Positions 44,221-53,663 of a DNA stretch of 64,000 bases are shown here, piece by piece. The DNA lies in NCBI RefSeq assembly GCF_042849255.1, contig NZ_AP026866.1, positions 1,612,001-1,676,000 of the forward strand, in the 5' to 3' direction. The notes under the pieces are model-generated. The model made no database searches and was not told the DNA's origin. It worked only from the letters and a program-made list of their open reading frames with translations. The DNA is from Oceaniferula spumae. GTDB taxonomy: Bacteria; Verrucomicrobiota; Verrucomicrobiia; Verrucomicrobiales; Akkermansiaceae. Position 1 is the stretch's first letter. Every line of letters starts with the position of its first letter. A program made the translations under genes and the position numbers.

Positions 44221-44649
44221 TTACATGCCTGTGATTTCGAGGCCCATTTGACGGGCTGTGCCGGCAAGGATCTTGGCGGCTTGCTCGGGATCGTTGGTGT
44301 TAAGGTCAGAGATTTTCTGGTCAACCACTTCCATGAGTTGCTTCTTGGTGATGGAACCGCAGCTCTTGGTGTTAGGCTCACCGGAACCGGAGGCGATTTT
44401 AGCGGCCTTCTTGAGGAGGACAGCTGCCGGTGGGTTCTTGGTGATGAAGGTGAACGACGCGTCTTTGAAGACGGTGATCACGGTGGGAAGGAGATCGCCA
44501 GCCTGCTTTTGAGTAGCGGCATTGAAGTCCTTACAGAACTGCATGATGTTCACGCCGGCCTGACCGAGGGCGGGACCTACTGGTGGGGACGGGTTTGCTT
44601 GACCTGCTTGGATTTGCAGCTTGAGAACTTGTTTTACTTCCTTAGCCAT
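44221..44649 (-). CDS. rplK: 50S ribosomal protein L11
   Basis: 142 residues. LKLQIQAGQANPSPPVGPAL (about 9-28) is the L11 signature of the thiostrepton-loop domain, followed by GQAGVNIMQFCKDFNAAT and a C-terminal rRNA-binding domain with AKILAGTARQMGLEI. It stabilises the GTPase-associated region of 23S rRNA. It lies downstream of nusG by 85 bases, keeping the common nusG-rplK-rplA order. Confidence 0.98.
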   Translation of the reverse strand: MAKEVKQVLKLQIQAGQANPSPPVGPALGQAGVNIMQFCKDFNAATQKQAGDLLPTVITVFKDASFTFITKNPPAAVLLKKAAKIASGSGEPNTKSCGSITKKQLMEVVDQKISDLNTNDPEQAAKILAGTARQMGLEITGM

Positions 44650-44734
44650 GGTGGTGGTAGTTAGATGTTGGTGTTTGGTATGGTTAAATGATTCCGTTTT
44701 TCACGGCTACATTAAGAGAGAGTGTGTGGATGGC

Positions 44735-45304
44735 TTAGCCTTTTTCGACCTGCCAGGCTTCGAGCTCCACGGGAGTGGCGCGGCCGAAGATGGTGACTGA
44801 GACGAGGAGTTTGCCAGTTTCGTGATCGATTTCCTCGATGATGCCGGTCTGACCTTCGAACGGACCGTCGCCGACTTTGACACTGTCGCCAGTTTCGAAG
44901 CTGATGGCTGGGCGGATATTTTCTTCGCGTTCTTTGATCTGGCCGAGCATGCCGTCGACCTCACGCTGACGCATGGGGATGGGCTTGTCCTTGGTTCCGG
45001 CGAAGCCGATGACGCCGTCCATCTCTTTGATGAAGTACCAAGTTTTCTCAACGAGGCTGTTGTCTTCAGCGAAGAGCTTCATGTTGACGATGATGTAGCC
45101 AGGGAAGAACTTGCGTTTGGTTTCGATCTTTTTGCCTTTGCGATTCTCTTCGACACGCTCCTGGGGAACGAGGACTTCGAAAATGTAGTCGCCCATTTCC
45201 TCGGACTCGACCAAGCGATTAATACGGTCGCGAACCTTCTGCTCCTGGCCGGAGAGAACGTGGACGACGAACCACTGCTTGCGGGCTTCTGGGATGGCTG
45301 GCAT
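44735..45304 (-). CDS. nusG: Transcription elongation/termination factor NusG
   Basis: 189 residues. The N-terminal NGN domain starts KQWFVVHVLSGQEQKVRDRI and contains FFPGYIIVNM. The C-terminal KOW domain (about 130-189) has GDSVKVGDGPFEGQTGIIEE. NusG binds RNA polymerase to raise processivity and links it to Rho or ribosomal S10. It sits between secE and rplK as in most bacteria. The start is the ATG at 45302-45304. Confidence 0.97.
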   Translation of the reverse strand: MPAIPEARKQWFVVHVLSGQEQKVRDRINRLVESEEMGDYIFEVLVPQERVEENRKGKKIETKRKFFPGYIIVNMKLFAEDNSLVEKTWYFIKEMDGVIGFAGTKDKPIPMRQREVDGMLGQIKEREENIRPAISFETGDSVKVGDGPFEGQTGIIEEIDHETGKLLVSVTIFGRATPVELEAWQVEKG

Positions 45305-45388
45305 AAGATCGAGTTAGGAAAAGTGGTGATGTGGAAAGTGAAATGCTTTGGCGGGTGCAGCATGCGCTGTGCCGAAGCGGAGGGAAAT

Positions 45389-45616
45389 TTAGTGACCGAG
45401 TCCGGTCAAAAGGCCGATGACCTTGGTGGCGAGCACGTCAAAGAGGGAAACGAATCCTGCGAGCAGAATCATGGCGATGAGCACCACGATGGTTGAGTCG
45501 ATCAGCTCTTTATATTTCTGGAAGCCCTTGGCTTTGGGATCGTTATCCCAGGGCCAGGAGGCCTTGCGGAGTTCGGCTTTAACTTCGTGAATGAAGGTGG
45601 CGATTTTCCTAAACAT
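45389..45616 (-). CDS. secE: Preprotein translocase subunit SecE
   Basis: 75 residues from the ATG at 45614-45616. The longer in-frame reading upstream overlaps tRNA-Trp and is not real. Sequence: a short amphipathic helix with EVKAELRKASWPW (the conserved 'E..kvtWPs' motif), then a single membrane helix (IVVLIAMILLAGFVSLFDV). This is the short one-helix form. It clamps SecY in the membrane. Located between tRNA-Trp and nusG, 84 bases upstream of nusG. Confidence 0.95.
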   Translation of the reverse strand: MFRKIATFIHEVKAELRKASWPWDNDPKAKGFQKYKELIDSTIVVLIAMILLAGFVSLFDVLATKVIGLLTGLGH

Positions 45617-45697
45617 GCTGCGGTTTTGTGTAAGACCCGGTTGGCACAAGCCTTGGGGATCTTGAGTTTGAGTTGGACGTTGGGTTGAAAAAGCTGG

Positions 45698-45769
45698 CAG
45701 GGAAGACAGGACTCGAACCTGCAACTTTCGGTTTTGGAAACCGACGCTCTACCATTGAACTACTTCCCT
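45698..45769 (-). tRNA. tRNA-Trp (anticodon CCA)
   Basis: 72 bases on the minus strand. The acceptor stem AGGGAAG pairs with CTTCCCT, the D-arm is GTTCAATGGTAGAGC, the anticodon loop TTCCAAA gives CCA, and the T-arm has GTTCGAGTC. The 3' CCA is not encoded. It lies between tuf and secE, the classical position. Confidence 0.96.
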
Positions 45770-45836
45770 GTGTTGTTTTGCTTTTTCCAGTGAACCGAGA
45801 TATCCGGTTCGGGATCGAGAGTGCTTTAGGCGATTG

Positions 45837-45872
45837 AGGGGCACCCCGGCGGCTATCCACCGGAGTGCCCCT
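45837..45872 (-). promoter_or_regulatory. Strong hairpin between tuf and tRNA-Trp
   Basis: On the minus strand, AGGGGCACTCCGGTGG pairs almost completely with CCGCCGGGGTGCCCCT around a four-base loop, about 60 bases after the tuf stop. No T run follows, so it may be an RNA-processing or 3'-end stabilising element, or a weak terminator. A second, smaller inverted repeat (GAACCG...CGGTTC) lies at 45792-45810. Confidence 0.6.
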
Positions 45873-45932
45873 GAAAACCAGCCTTTCGGCAATCTGGCAA
45901 CCTCGGGGAGAGGCGGCCAGATTTTAGAGGGA

Positions 45933-47117
<1,185 letters not shown>

Positions 47118-47222
47118 GGTATTTTCTTTGGTTTGTTTGCCCTTGCGGGCCGCTGGTTTTCTTTGTGGGTGATGCCGCCCACTTATGAAGCGGACGAATC
47201 GGTGATTTTTTCTTCTGACTGG

Positions 47223-47294
<72 letters not shown>

Positions 47295-47409
47295 TTTTCG
47301 CCCTAAGTCACTTTCCTTTGATCCTCCTTGGAAAACTCCGGTTTCAATCTCGTTCAACCGAGATAAAAAACAGCGTCTCCACAAGGGTTACCGTGGGAAA
47401 GCGGGCGGC

Positions 47410-47437
47410 AAGCTAGCAGAGAGCGGACTTCTGTCAA
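47410..47437 (-). promoter_or_regulatory. Candidate promoter of the tRNA-Thr/tuf unit
   Basis: Minus strand: a consensus TTGACA at 47432-47437, preceded by a run of Ts (an AT-rich UP-like element), is 16 bases from TAGCTT at 47410-47415. Transcription would start about 110 bases before tRNA-Thr. The -35 match is perfect, the -10 match is weak. Assigned by eye. Confidence 0.45.
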
Positions 47438-47902
47438 AAAAAATCTCTGCCTTTTCTTCTTTTTTTAACCAGTCCCTGAAATTCATTGATTTTCACGCAA
47501 TCCATTCATCTATATTGATATTAATATTCACTGAAAGAAACTTGCTCTAATATCGCCGAGACCAAGATCTTTCCGACCGTCCAATGCCAATGAACACAGT
47601 GAAAAAGGCCACCTCAAGGAGCAAAACCCACTCGCCTCATCAGCAATCCCGAAGGCCCAACATCATACACTAACATGATACGCTGCAAATTCGTGGAAAA
47701 AAGCTCCCCGAAGCAGATTTCAGCCTACCCTCCCGCGCCCAAGGGATGAAATGCGTTTCCATGAATCCTAATCGCGCAGGCAGAACACACGGGGCTGAAA
47801 CCGTATCCCCTATATATAGACCAAGGTCGCCAACGAGCGCCATCCATCAGTCGAAATACCGCCAGTTTTGCCGACATATAACTCGCTCATAGATGCACAA
47901 CA
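47438..47902. other. Intergenic region without recognisable gene
   Basis: About 460 bases between the candidate tuf promoter and the terminator of the barrel gene. It is AT-richer than its surroundings at 47450-47530 and contains a TATATATA stretch near 47811-47818. A 43-codon reading frame from 47762 has no ribosome-binding site and looks accidental. No tRNA-, riboswitch- or repeat-like structure was recognised. Confidence 0.5.
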
Positions 47903-47940
47903 AAAAATGGAGGCCCGCACGATGGCGAACCCCCATTTTT
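47902..47940 (-). terminator. Terminator of the barrel-protein gene
   Basis: Minus strand: AAAAATGG and CCATTTTT form the base of a hairpin with an imperfect GC-rich upper stem, followed by Ts. It lies about 40 bases after the stop codon at 47979. Confidence 0.6.
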
Positions 47941-47978
47941 CCAGACAACTGGATTATCCCTAATCCAGCAAGAATTGG

Positions 47979-48713
47979 TTAGAACGAGTAGCTGAGTGTG
48001 ACACCTCCGAAGAAGAGATCTTCACTGCTTCCGTCGTCGTAGTCGTTGCTGAGGTCGCTGCCTGCACCGACGAACTTGATGTATGGAGTCAAGGTCATGT
48101 TTTCGCGGACGCTCCATGGAAGAGCCACTTTCGCGAAGTAGTGGTTGAAACCGTCAAGTGGACCGCCGTCTACGTCAGCGTTGTAGTCGAAGCTGTAAGC
48201 CGCGCCGACTGCAAGGTCGAGGCTGACGCAAGGGCTAAGCTCGTAGCTCTTGGTAGCTTCAAACTCGAGGTATCCGCCGTCGATGACATCGATGTCCTCG
48301 AAGTAAGTGAGCGAAAGACCAAGACCACAGCTGAGCTCGGTGGAAACACCGATGTAAACTTCGTCTGTGTTAGAAGAACTGGCGCCTGGGAAGTCGTAGT
48401 AAGTATAACCGACGCTAACGTCGACTTTACCGATCGTTTTAGTCAGGCCGATGTAGTAGTCGACTTCTTCGAAGTCACCGCCTCCGCCGCCGTTGGCATC
48501 AGCATACCAAATACCTCCGGAAAGTGAGAAGCCACTGCCAAGGTCATAGCTGAGGTCGATTCCGCCTTCATAGAGGTCGTCACCGAAGTCAACACCACGG
48601 AACTCGTAAATGGAGTGGTAACCAGCGTGGATCTCGGTTTCGAGCTCAGCGTGCGCGGAGGTGGCTGCAAGCATTGTGCCGCCGATCATTAGTGATTTAA
48701 TAACATGTTTCAT
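47979..48713 (-). CDS. Outer-membrane beta-barrel protein (porin-like)
   Basis: 244 residues from the ATG at 48711-48713 (MKHVIKSLMIGGTMLAATSA, signal peptide to about residue 23, AHA). The mature chain alternates polar and aromatic/hydrophobic residues in strands with Gly/Asp turns (AGYHSIYEFRGVDFGDDLYE, VDVSVGYTYYDFPG) and ends in an aromatic residue (LSYSF), the outer-membrane insertion signal. It is acidic with many Asp/Gly turns. This is typical of small verrucomicrobial TorF/OmpW-like barrels; the transported substrate is unknown. It carries its own terminator and a 165-base upstream spacer shared with the amt terminator. Confidence 0.85.
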   Translation of the reverse strand: MKHVIKSLMIGGTMLAATSAHAELETEIHAGYHSIYEFRGVDFGDDLYEGGIDLSYDLGSGFSLSGGIWYADANGGGGGDFEEVDYYIGLTKTIGKVDVSVGYTYYDFPGASSSNTDEVYIGVSTELSCGLGLSLTYFEDIDVIDGGYLEFEATKSYELSPCVSLDLAVGAAYSFDYNADVDGGPLDGFNHYFAKVALPWSVRENMTLTPYIKFVGAGSDLSNDYDDGSSEDLFFGGVTLSYSF

Positions 48714-48814
48714 AATCATTTGCTTTGAATGGTAAGCAACGGCAATCAAGCAAGCTGCGTGCCAACCTTCCAATACAATCGAAAATTTGTTTTAAACCCC
48801 AGAATTCCAGTAAA

Positions 48815-48848
48815 CAAAAAAACCAGGACCCCATATGAGTCCTGGTTT
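48815..48848 (-). terminator. Terminator of the first ammonium transporter gene
   Basis: Minus strand: AACCAGGAC and GTCCTGGTT form a 9-bp stem followed by a T run (plus-strand A run 48816-48822). It lies about 30 bases after the stop at 48879. Confidence 0.8.
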
Positions 48849-48878
48849 TGAAAAGCTAAGGAGCGAAGTAAATAAGTA

Positions 48879-50222
48879 TCAGGCCTCCCAGTTATAAGCC
48901 TCCTCACTGTGCTCAGTGCGGTCGAGGCCTCCGTGCTCGACGTCTTCATCGACCCGAACTCCGCGGCAGAGCAATTTAGCGGCAACCATTGCCACGACTG
49001 CGGCGACGCCACTCCAGATGACGGTCACAATCACACTTTTAGCCTGAATCCAGAACTGACCAAGGCCGCCCAACGGACCATCATAACCCTCGCGGATGAA
49101 TACTCCGGTCAACAAGGCACCGACGATTCCACCGATACCGTGAACACCAAAGACGTCCAAGCTGTCGTCATAGCCGAGCATGTGCTTGAGCTTGGTGGCG
49201 GCAAAATAACACACTAGGCTGGAGATCGCGCCAATTGCCAAGGCACCTTCCACTCCTGTGGATCCCGCTGCCGGAGTGACGGCTACCAGACCAGCCACAG
49301 CACCCGTGGCCACACCCACTGCGGTGGGTTTTTTAGAAATAATCCATTCAAGTGCCAACCATACCACAAGGGCGGAAGCCGTTGCGATCTGTGTCGTCAG
49401 CATTGCCATACCGGCAGAACCACTGGCCCCACCTGCGGAACCAGCATTGAAACCAAACCAGCCCACCCAAAGCAAGGCGGCGCCGATAAGAACATAAGGC
49501 ACATTGTGCGGAACCAGTGACGGCCCTGGGTAACCCTTACGTTTTCCGATGAAGATACAGGCGACCAGACCGGCAACACCGGCATTGATGTGCACCACGT
49601 TACCGCCAGCAAAGTCGAGCGCATGCTGATGAACTCCCATCAACCAGTTGCCTTCCTCGCCACCGTTGAACAGGCCGCCGCCCCAGACCATGTGCCACAT
49701 GGGCAAGTAGGACAGCACCGTCCAGATGATCGTGAAGACAAGAACGGCAGAGAATTTCATCCGTTCGGCAAAGGCACCCACGATGATTGCCGGGGAAATG
49801 ATCACAAATGTCATCTGGAACACGACCCAGACACTTTCAGGAATGGTTCCTCCCTCCATCACACTCGCCTCAGTGATATGCTTGAGGAAAACAAAGCTGT
49901 TGTCCCAGCCGAAGTAGGCATTGCCCTCGCCACCTGCAGCCATCGCGTAGCCGAAAACGACCCAAATCAGGGACATGATACCGGCCATGGCAAAACATTG
50001 CACAAAAATGCTCAGCACGTTTTTGGCGCGGACCAAACCACCGTAGAACAGGGCAAGTCCGGGTAGACACATCATTAGCACGAGCAGTGTCGAGGTCAGC
50101 ATCCAGGCAGTGTCACCGCTGTCAATGGCAGGAGCCTCGTCCTGTGCGGAAGCGAGTGAAGTTCCCGCCATGAACAGCAGAGGAATCAGAGAGTATTTGA
50201 AATATAGGGATAATGTTTTCAT
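48879..50222 (-). CDS. amt: Ammonium transporter (AmtB-like)
   Basis: 447 residues with a cleavable signal peptide (1-27, SLASAQ) and eleven predicted membrane helices. Amt landmarks: LFYGGLVRAKNVLS (58-71), GAFAERMKFS (149-158), DFAGGNVVHINAG with pore His211, and FGVHGIGG with pore His361. The twin His pair lines the ammonium channel. The C-terminal tail (about 415-447) carries the conserved EEAYNWEA-type end, which in other Amt proteins contacts the PII protein GlnK. No glnK is next to it here. A perfect-consensus sigma-54 promoter lies about 90 bases upstream, shared back to back with the second amt gene. Confidence 0.96.
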   Translation of the reverse strand: MKTLSLYFKYSLIPLLFMAGTSLASAQDEAPAIDSGDTAWMLTSTLLVLMMCLPGLALFYGGLVRAKNVLSIFVQCFAMAGIMSLIWVVFGYAMAAGGEGNAYFGWDNSFVFLKHITEASVMEGGTIPESVWVVFQMTFVIISPAIIVGAFAERMKFSAVLVFTIIWTVLSYLPMWHMVWGGGLFNGGEEGNWLMGVHQHALDFAGGNVVHINAGVAGLVACIFIGKRKGYPGPSLVPHNVPYVLIGAALLWVGWFGFNAGSAGGASGSAGMAMLTTQIATASALVVWLALEWIISKKPTAVGVATGAVAGLVAVTPAAGSTGVEGALAIGAISSLVCYFAATKLKHMLGYDDSLDVFGVHGIGGIVGALLTGVFIREGYDGPLGGLGQFWIQAKSVIVTVIWSGVAAVVAMVAAKLLCRGVRVDEDVEHGGLDRTEHSEEAYNWEA

Positions 50223-50323
50223 TGGATTAATCGGTTGTCAGGATTGCGGGTGACTGAGAACGGGCCACAAGAATTTTTTTCATTCTCCGGCAGCATCGCT
50301 TTGCACACGCGCGCGAAAAAATC

Positions 50324-50339
50324 AGCAACCACCGTGCCA
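50324..50339 (-). promoter_or_regulatory. Sigma-54 promoter of the first amt gene
   Basis: On the minus strand TGGCACG-GTGG-TTGCT, an exact match to the RpoN consensus (TGGCACG-N4-TTGCW), with the GG and GC elements at the required spacing. Transcription would start near 50313, giving a leader of about 90 bases to the ATG at 50222. RpoN dependence implies an NtrC-type activator; no convincing binding site for one was found by eye. Confidence 0.85.
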
Positions 50340-50377
50340 ACATTATTTTTATTTTATCTTCATCAGACGACTGATTT

Positions 50378-50393
50378 TGGCACGGCTCATGCT
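50378..50393 (+). promoter_or_regulatory. Sigma-54 promoter of the second amt gene
   Basis: On the plus strand TGGCACG-GCTC-ATGCT, one base from the RpoN consensus, GG/GC spacing correct. The start site would be near 50404, about 25 bases before the ATG at 50430. It is 38 bases from the opposing promoter of the divergent amt gene. Confidence 0.82.
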
Positions 50394-50429
50394 TGGTGAT
50401 CCTTGTTCAACCAACACAAACCACAGTCC

Positions 50430-51755
50430 ATGACTATCAAATCCATACTACCAGCATCCCTGTTACTTTTAGGTGCAGGCACATTGCTCGCCCAAGATGA
50501 ACCGCCGACCGATTACGCCAAATTCGAAGGCAGTGCTGAATACGTTAAATTCGCCCTCAATAACCTCTGGATCCTCATATCCGCCGCATTGGTCTTCCTG
50601 ATGCACCTTGGCTTCGCCAGCCTTGAATCCGGTTTATGCCAGAGAAAAAACACCGTGAACATTCTGTTCAAAAACTGCTTCATCATTGCGATGGGTGTGA
50701 TCACCTACTACCTCGTCGGTTTCAACACTCACTACCCAGCTGAGTGGCAAATGGACGGCTTCCTCGGACTCGGCGGACCTGCAGGCGCAGAAGCCGGCAG
50801 CACCTCATTCACCTCGGAATACAACCCTGGCTACACCTACTGGTCAGACTTCATCTTCCAGGCGATGTTTGCCGCCACCGCAGCCACCATCGTCTCCGGT
50901 GCAGTCGCAGAGCGTGTTAAGCTGAGTTCTTTCCTGATCTTCGCTACTCTTCTGGTAGCCTTCGCTTACCCAATCGCCGGTTCATGGCACTGGGGCACCG
51001 GTTTCCTTAGCCGCCTTGGTGACGGTGACGCCGCATTCTATGACTTCGCTGGCTCCACTGTGGTGCACGCCTTCGGTGGATTTGCCGCCCTTGCCTGTGT
51101 GATCGTTCTCGGACCACGTGCCGGAAAATACACCAAGGAAGGCCTCAAGCCTATCCTCCCCTCCAACCTGCCACTGGCTACCATCGGTGCCTTCCTTCTC
51201 TTCCTCGGTTGGTTCGGATTCAACGGCGGTTCCGTTCTTTCTGCTGACGCCCAAGGTGTTTCCACCGTGTTCGTCACCACTGCCCTGGCAGCATGTGCAG
51301 GCGCACTGACCAGCATCGCTACCGCTTGGGTAGTGCTGAAAAAGCCTGACCTTTCCATGGCCCTCAACGGTTTCCTCGCTGGCCTCGTAGGCATCACAGC
51401 TGGCGCCGATGCCATCTCACCTGGCCTGTCTCTGGTAGCTGGCGGTGTAGCCGGTGTCCTGGTGGTCTTCTCCATCCTGTTCTTCGACAAGATCAAAATC
51501 GACGACCCAGTGGGTGCCATCTCGGTTCACGGTGTCTGCGGTATCTGGGGAACTCTGGCAGTAGCCCTCCTTGGAGGCGGCGCCAACCTCGGTTCACAGT
51601 TGATCGGTATCGTTTCAGTCTGTGCCTTCGCCTTCGTCTTCTCCTTCGTCCTCTTCTTCATCCTCAAACTCATCATGGGTGTCCGGGTAGATGCCGAGGA
51701 GGAAAGTGAAGGTCTGGATGTAGCCGAGCACGGCGCACCAGCATACAATCCATAA
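50430..51755 (+). CDS. amt: Ammonium transporter (AMT1-like)
   Basis: 441 residues from the ATG at 50430; a 9-residue upstream extension would overlap the promoter leader. A signal peptide (1-21, GTLLAQ) is followed by eleven helices. LGFASLESGLCQRKNTVNI (60-78) is closer to plant and algal AMT1-type proteins than to AmtB. Pore His213 is in FAGSTVVHAFGG, and the second His is in ISVHGVCGIWG (about 363). The two amt genes of this pair are clearly different subfamilies and not a recent duplication. The C-terminal tail ends EHGAPAYNP. Driven by its own sigma-54 promoter and closed by a terminator at 51776-51812. Confidence 0.95.
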   Translation: MTIKSILPASLLLLGAGTLLAQDEPPTDYAKFEGSAEYVKFALNNLWILISAALVFLMHLGFASLESGLCQRKNTVNILFKNCFIIAMGVITYYLVGFNTHYPAEWQMDGFLGLGGPAGAEAGSTSFTSEYNPGYTYWSDFIFQAMFAATAATIVSGAVAERVKLSSFLIFATLLVAFAYPIAGSWHWGTGFLSRLGDGDAAFYDFAGSTVVHAFGGFAALACVIVLGPRAGKYTKEGLKPILPSNLPLATIGAFLLFLGWFGFNGGSVLSADAQGVSTVFVTTALAACAGALTSIATAWVVLKKPDLSMALNGFLAGLVGITAGADAISPGLSLVAGGVAGVLVVFSILFFDKIKIDDPVGAISVHGVCGIWGTLAVALLGGGANLGSQLIGIVSVCAFAFVFSFVLFFILKLIMGVRVDAEEESEGLDVAEHGAPAYNP

Positions 51756-51775
51756 CGGCTCTCCCTGAGAGTGTT

Positions 51776-51812
51776 AAACCGGAGGGGTAGCGGTACCCTT
51801 CCGGTTTTTTTG
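51776..51812 (+). terminator. Terminator of the second amt gene
   Basis: AAACCGGAGGGGTA and TACCCTTCCGGTTT pair around a short loop and are followed by a T run (51806-51811). Confidence 0.88.
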
Positions 51813-51890
51813 TGCCCGGATCACTGACGGAGGTTTTTTCAGCCAGTGCTTCCCTTTTCCCGCCAGACACGCCTAGAATGCCACACCATC

Positions 51891-52634
51891 ATGCGCCTGC
51901 TGCTAATCGACAACTCTAACACCCGCACCAAGTTTGCCCTCGCAAGCCGCGAAAAGCTCGAAGATTGGCGGACAACCATCAACACACCGGAGATCTCAGT
52001 AGGCTCACTCGGCAAGGAATTGGCGGACATCGAATGGGATTTCAGCATCGTCAGTTCTGTTGTCCCTGCCAAGGCCGAGATTCTGGTGGATTACCTTTCG
52101 GAGAAACCCTGCCACTTGCTCAGCCATCGCAGCAAACTGCCGATTGGGATCGATTATCCCAAGCCTGAACAGATCGGTGCCGACCGCTTGGCCAATGCCG
52201 CCGCCGCTTTTGAGATGTTTGGCGGCTCTGCGATCGTTCTCGATTTCGGCACCGCTGTCACCTTTGACGTCCTCGGACCATCAGGAGATGGGAAATCCGT
52301 TTATCAGGGAGGCGTCATCGCCCCCGGCCTGGCATCCATGACGGAGGGATTGGCCCGCCGCACTGCCTTGCTACCCCACATTGAACTTGAAGAACCCGCT
52401 CAAGCCATCGGCAAATCCACCGAGCAGGCGATGCTGGCTGGCGCCGTATTCGGCTATCGGGGACTGGTTCGGGAAATCATCAATCAGATCCGCAGCGAAC
52501 TGCCCGGTGACGCAGAAATCATCGCCACAGGCGGCGATGCCACGCTTATCACTCGCGGTCTGCCGGAAATAACTCATCATTGCCCGCAGCTTACTCTTGA
52601 AGGATTGCGTCTGATCGCCAATCTTAACACCTAG
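51891..52634 (+). CDS. coaX: Type III pantothenate kinase
   Basis: 247 residues from the ATG at 51891 (MRLLLIDNSNTRTKFAL), whose DNSNT is the phosphate-binding DxGNT motif. IGADRLANAAAAFEMFGG and LDFGTAVTFDVL (about 98-130) are further CoaX signatures of the ASKHA fold. It makes 4'-phosphopantothenate, the first step of coenzyme A synthesis. The start at 51846 would add 15 residues before the first beta strand and is unlikely. It is followed 3 bases later by the ROK kinase gene, so they are probably translated together. Confidence 0.93.
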   Translation: MRLLLIDNSNTRTKFALASREKLEDWRTTINTPEISVGSLGKELADIEWDFSIVSSVVPAKAEILVDYLSEKPCHLLSHRSKLPIGIDYPKPEQIGADRLANAAAAFEMFGGSAIVLDFGTAVTFDVLGPSGDGKSVYQGGVIAPGLASMTEGLARRTALLPHIELEEPAQAIGKSTEQAMLAGAVFGYRGLVREIINQIRSELPGDAEIIATGGDATLITRGLPEITHHCPQLTLEGLRLIANLNT

Positions 52635-52637
52635 ACA

Positions 52638-53600
52638 ATGACTCACTCGCCCACTCATCCCGCCACTTCCCTTGGAATCGACTTTGGAGGAACCTCCGTC
52701 AAATTTGGCGTTGTCCAAGGACATAACGTTATCGACAGCGCACCGGCCATTGCCACTGATGACTTCACAGAACCCTCACCTTTGATCGATGCCATTGTTC
52801 GCGTCGTCGAGGATTTGCGCCAACACCACCCGGGAATTTGTGCGATCGGTGCAGGCGTTCCTGGCTTTGTCAATTTCCGCACCGGCACCATTCACAATCT
52901 TACCAACGTCGCAGGCTGGACCAATATCCCGCTGCGCGAAATCCTCCACCTGCGCACCGGCCTACCGGTAACTGTGGAAAACGATGCCAACTGCATGGCC
53001 TACGCCGAGTGGAAAGAAGGCGCGGGCCGGGGCATGAACCATTTGGTCTGCATCACACTCGGCACCGGAGTCGGCGGTGGCATCATCAGCCACGGCCAAA
53101 TGCTCCGTGGGGCGAATTCCGTCGCCGGAGAGCTCGGCCAGATGTCGATCGATTATCAAGGCCGCCAAGGCGCATATGGCAACCTCGGCTCACTGGAAGA
53201 TTACATCGGCAACAATGAAATCGCTGCGGACGCGCGCGAATTTTACGCAAGCAAGGGCGTCGAGCGCAGTGTCACAGACTGCACCCCGGCCGCCCTCTCA
53301 CAAGCTGCCAACAACGGCGATGAAATAGCCGTCGAAATCTGGAAAAACATCGCGGCCAAATTAGCGACTTCTGTGATGAACGCCTGCTGGTTATTAAATC
53401 CGGAAGCGATCATTATCGGCGGTGGCGTGGCCAAAGCCGGCCCGCTGCTGTTTGATCCCCTGCTGCAGAGTCTTCATACCCAGCTTTCCCCGGCCTTCCA
53501 CGAGCATCTGAAAATTCTACCTGCGCAATTCTGCAATGACGCCGGAATTATCGGGGCTGCTGCGCTCGCTCTTGAGGAGTCAGAGAAATCGCACTATTAG
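52638..53600 (+). CDS. ROK-family sugar kinase (glucokinase-like) without zinc site
   Basis: 320 residues. The ATP-binding motif DFGGTSVKFG lies at 15-24 and the catalytic Asp116 in ENDANCMAYAE. LGTGVGGGII (141-150) is the second phosphate loop. The ROK zinc site is normally GExGH plus CxCGxxGCxE; here it reads GELGQ (164-168) and GAYGNLGSLE (178-187), so the His and all three Cys ligands are replaced (Gln168, Gly178, Tyr180, Ser185) although the surrounding Gly and Glu are kept. It probably phosphorylates glucose or another hexose. It follows coaX by three bases. The exact sugar is unknown. Confidence 0.88.
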   Translation: MTHSPTHPATSLGIDFGGTSVKFGVVQGHNVIDSAPAIATDDFTEPSPLIDAIVRVVEDLRQHHPGICAIGAGVPGFVNFRTGTIHNLTNVAGWTNIPLREILHLRTGLPVTVENDANCMAYAEWKEGAGRGMNHLVCITLGTGVGGGIISHGQMLRGANSVAGELGQMSIDYQGRQGAYGNLGSLEDYIGNNEIAADAREFYASKGVERSVTDCTPAALSQAANNGDEIAVEIWKNIAAKLATSVMNACWLLNPEAIIIGGGVAKAGPLLFDPLLQSLHTQLSPAFHEHLKILPAQFCNDAGIIGAAALALEESEKSHY

Positions 53601-53663
53601 GCATATATTTATCGTGCCTTCTCAAGCTTCCGTGCTTAGTCTGAATAGCAGTCTTCTTTTATC

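Noticed and set aside
47762..47893. Possible 43-codon gene in the gap before the barrel gene
   Set aside because: No ribosome-binding site, no codon-use pattern like the neighbours and an atypical composition.
50240..50320. NtrC binding site between the two amt promoters
   Set aside because: Looked for TGCAC-N-GGTGCA-like pairs; only half-site-like fragments such as TTGCACAC were seen, not enough to call.
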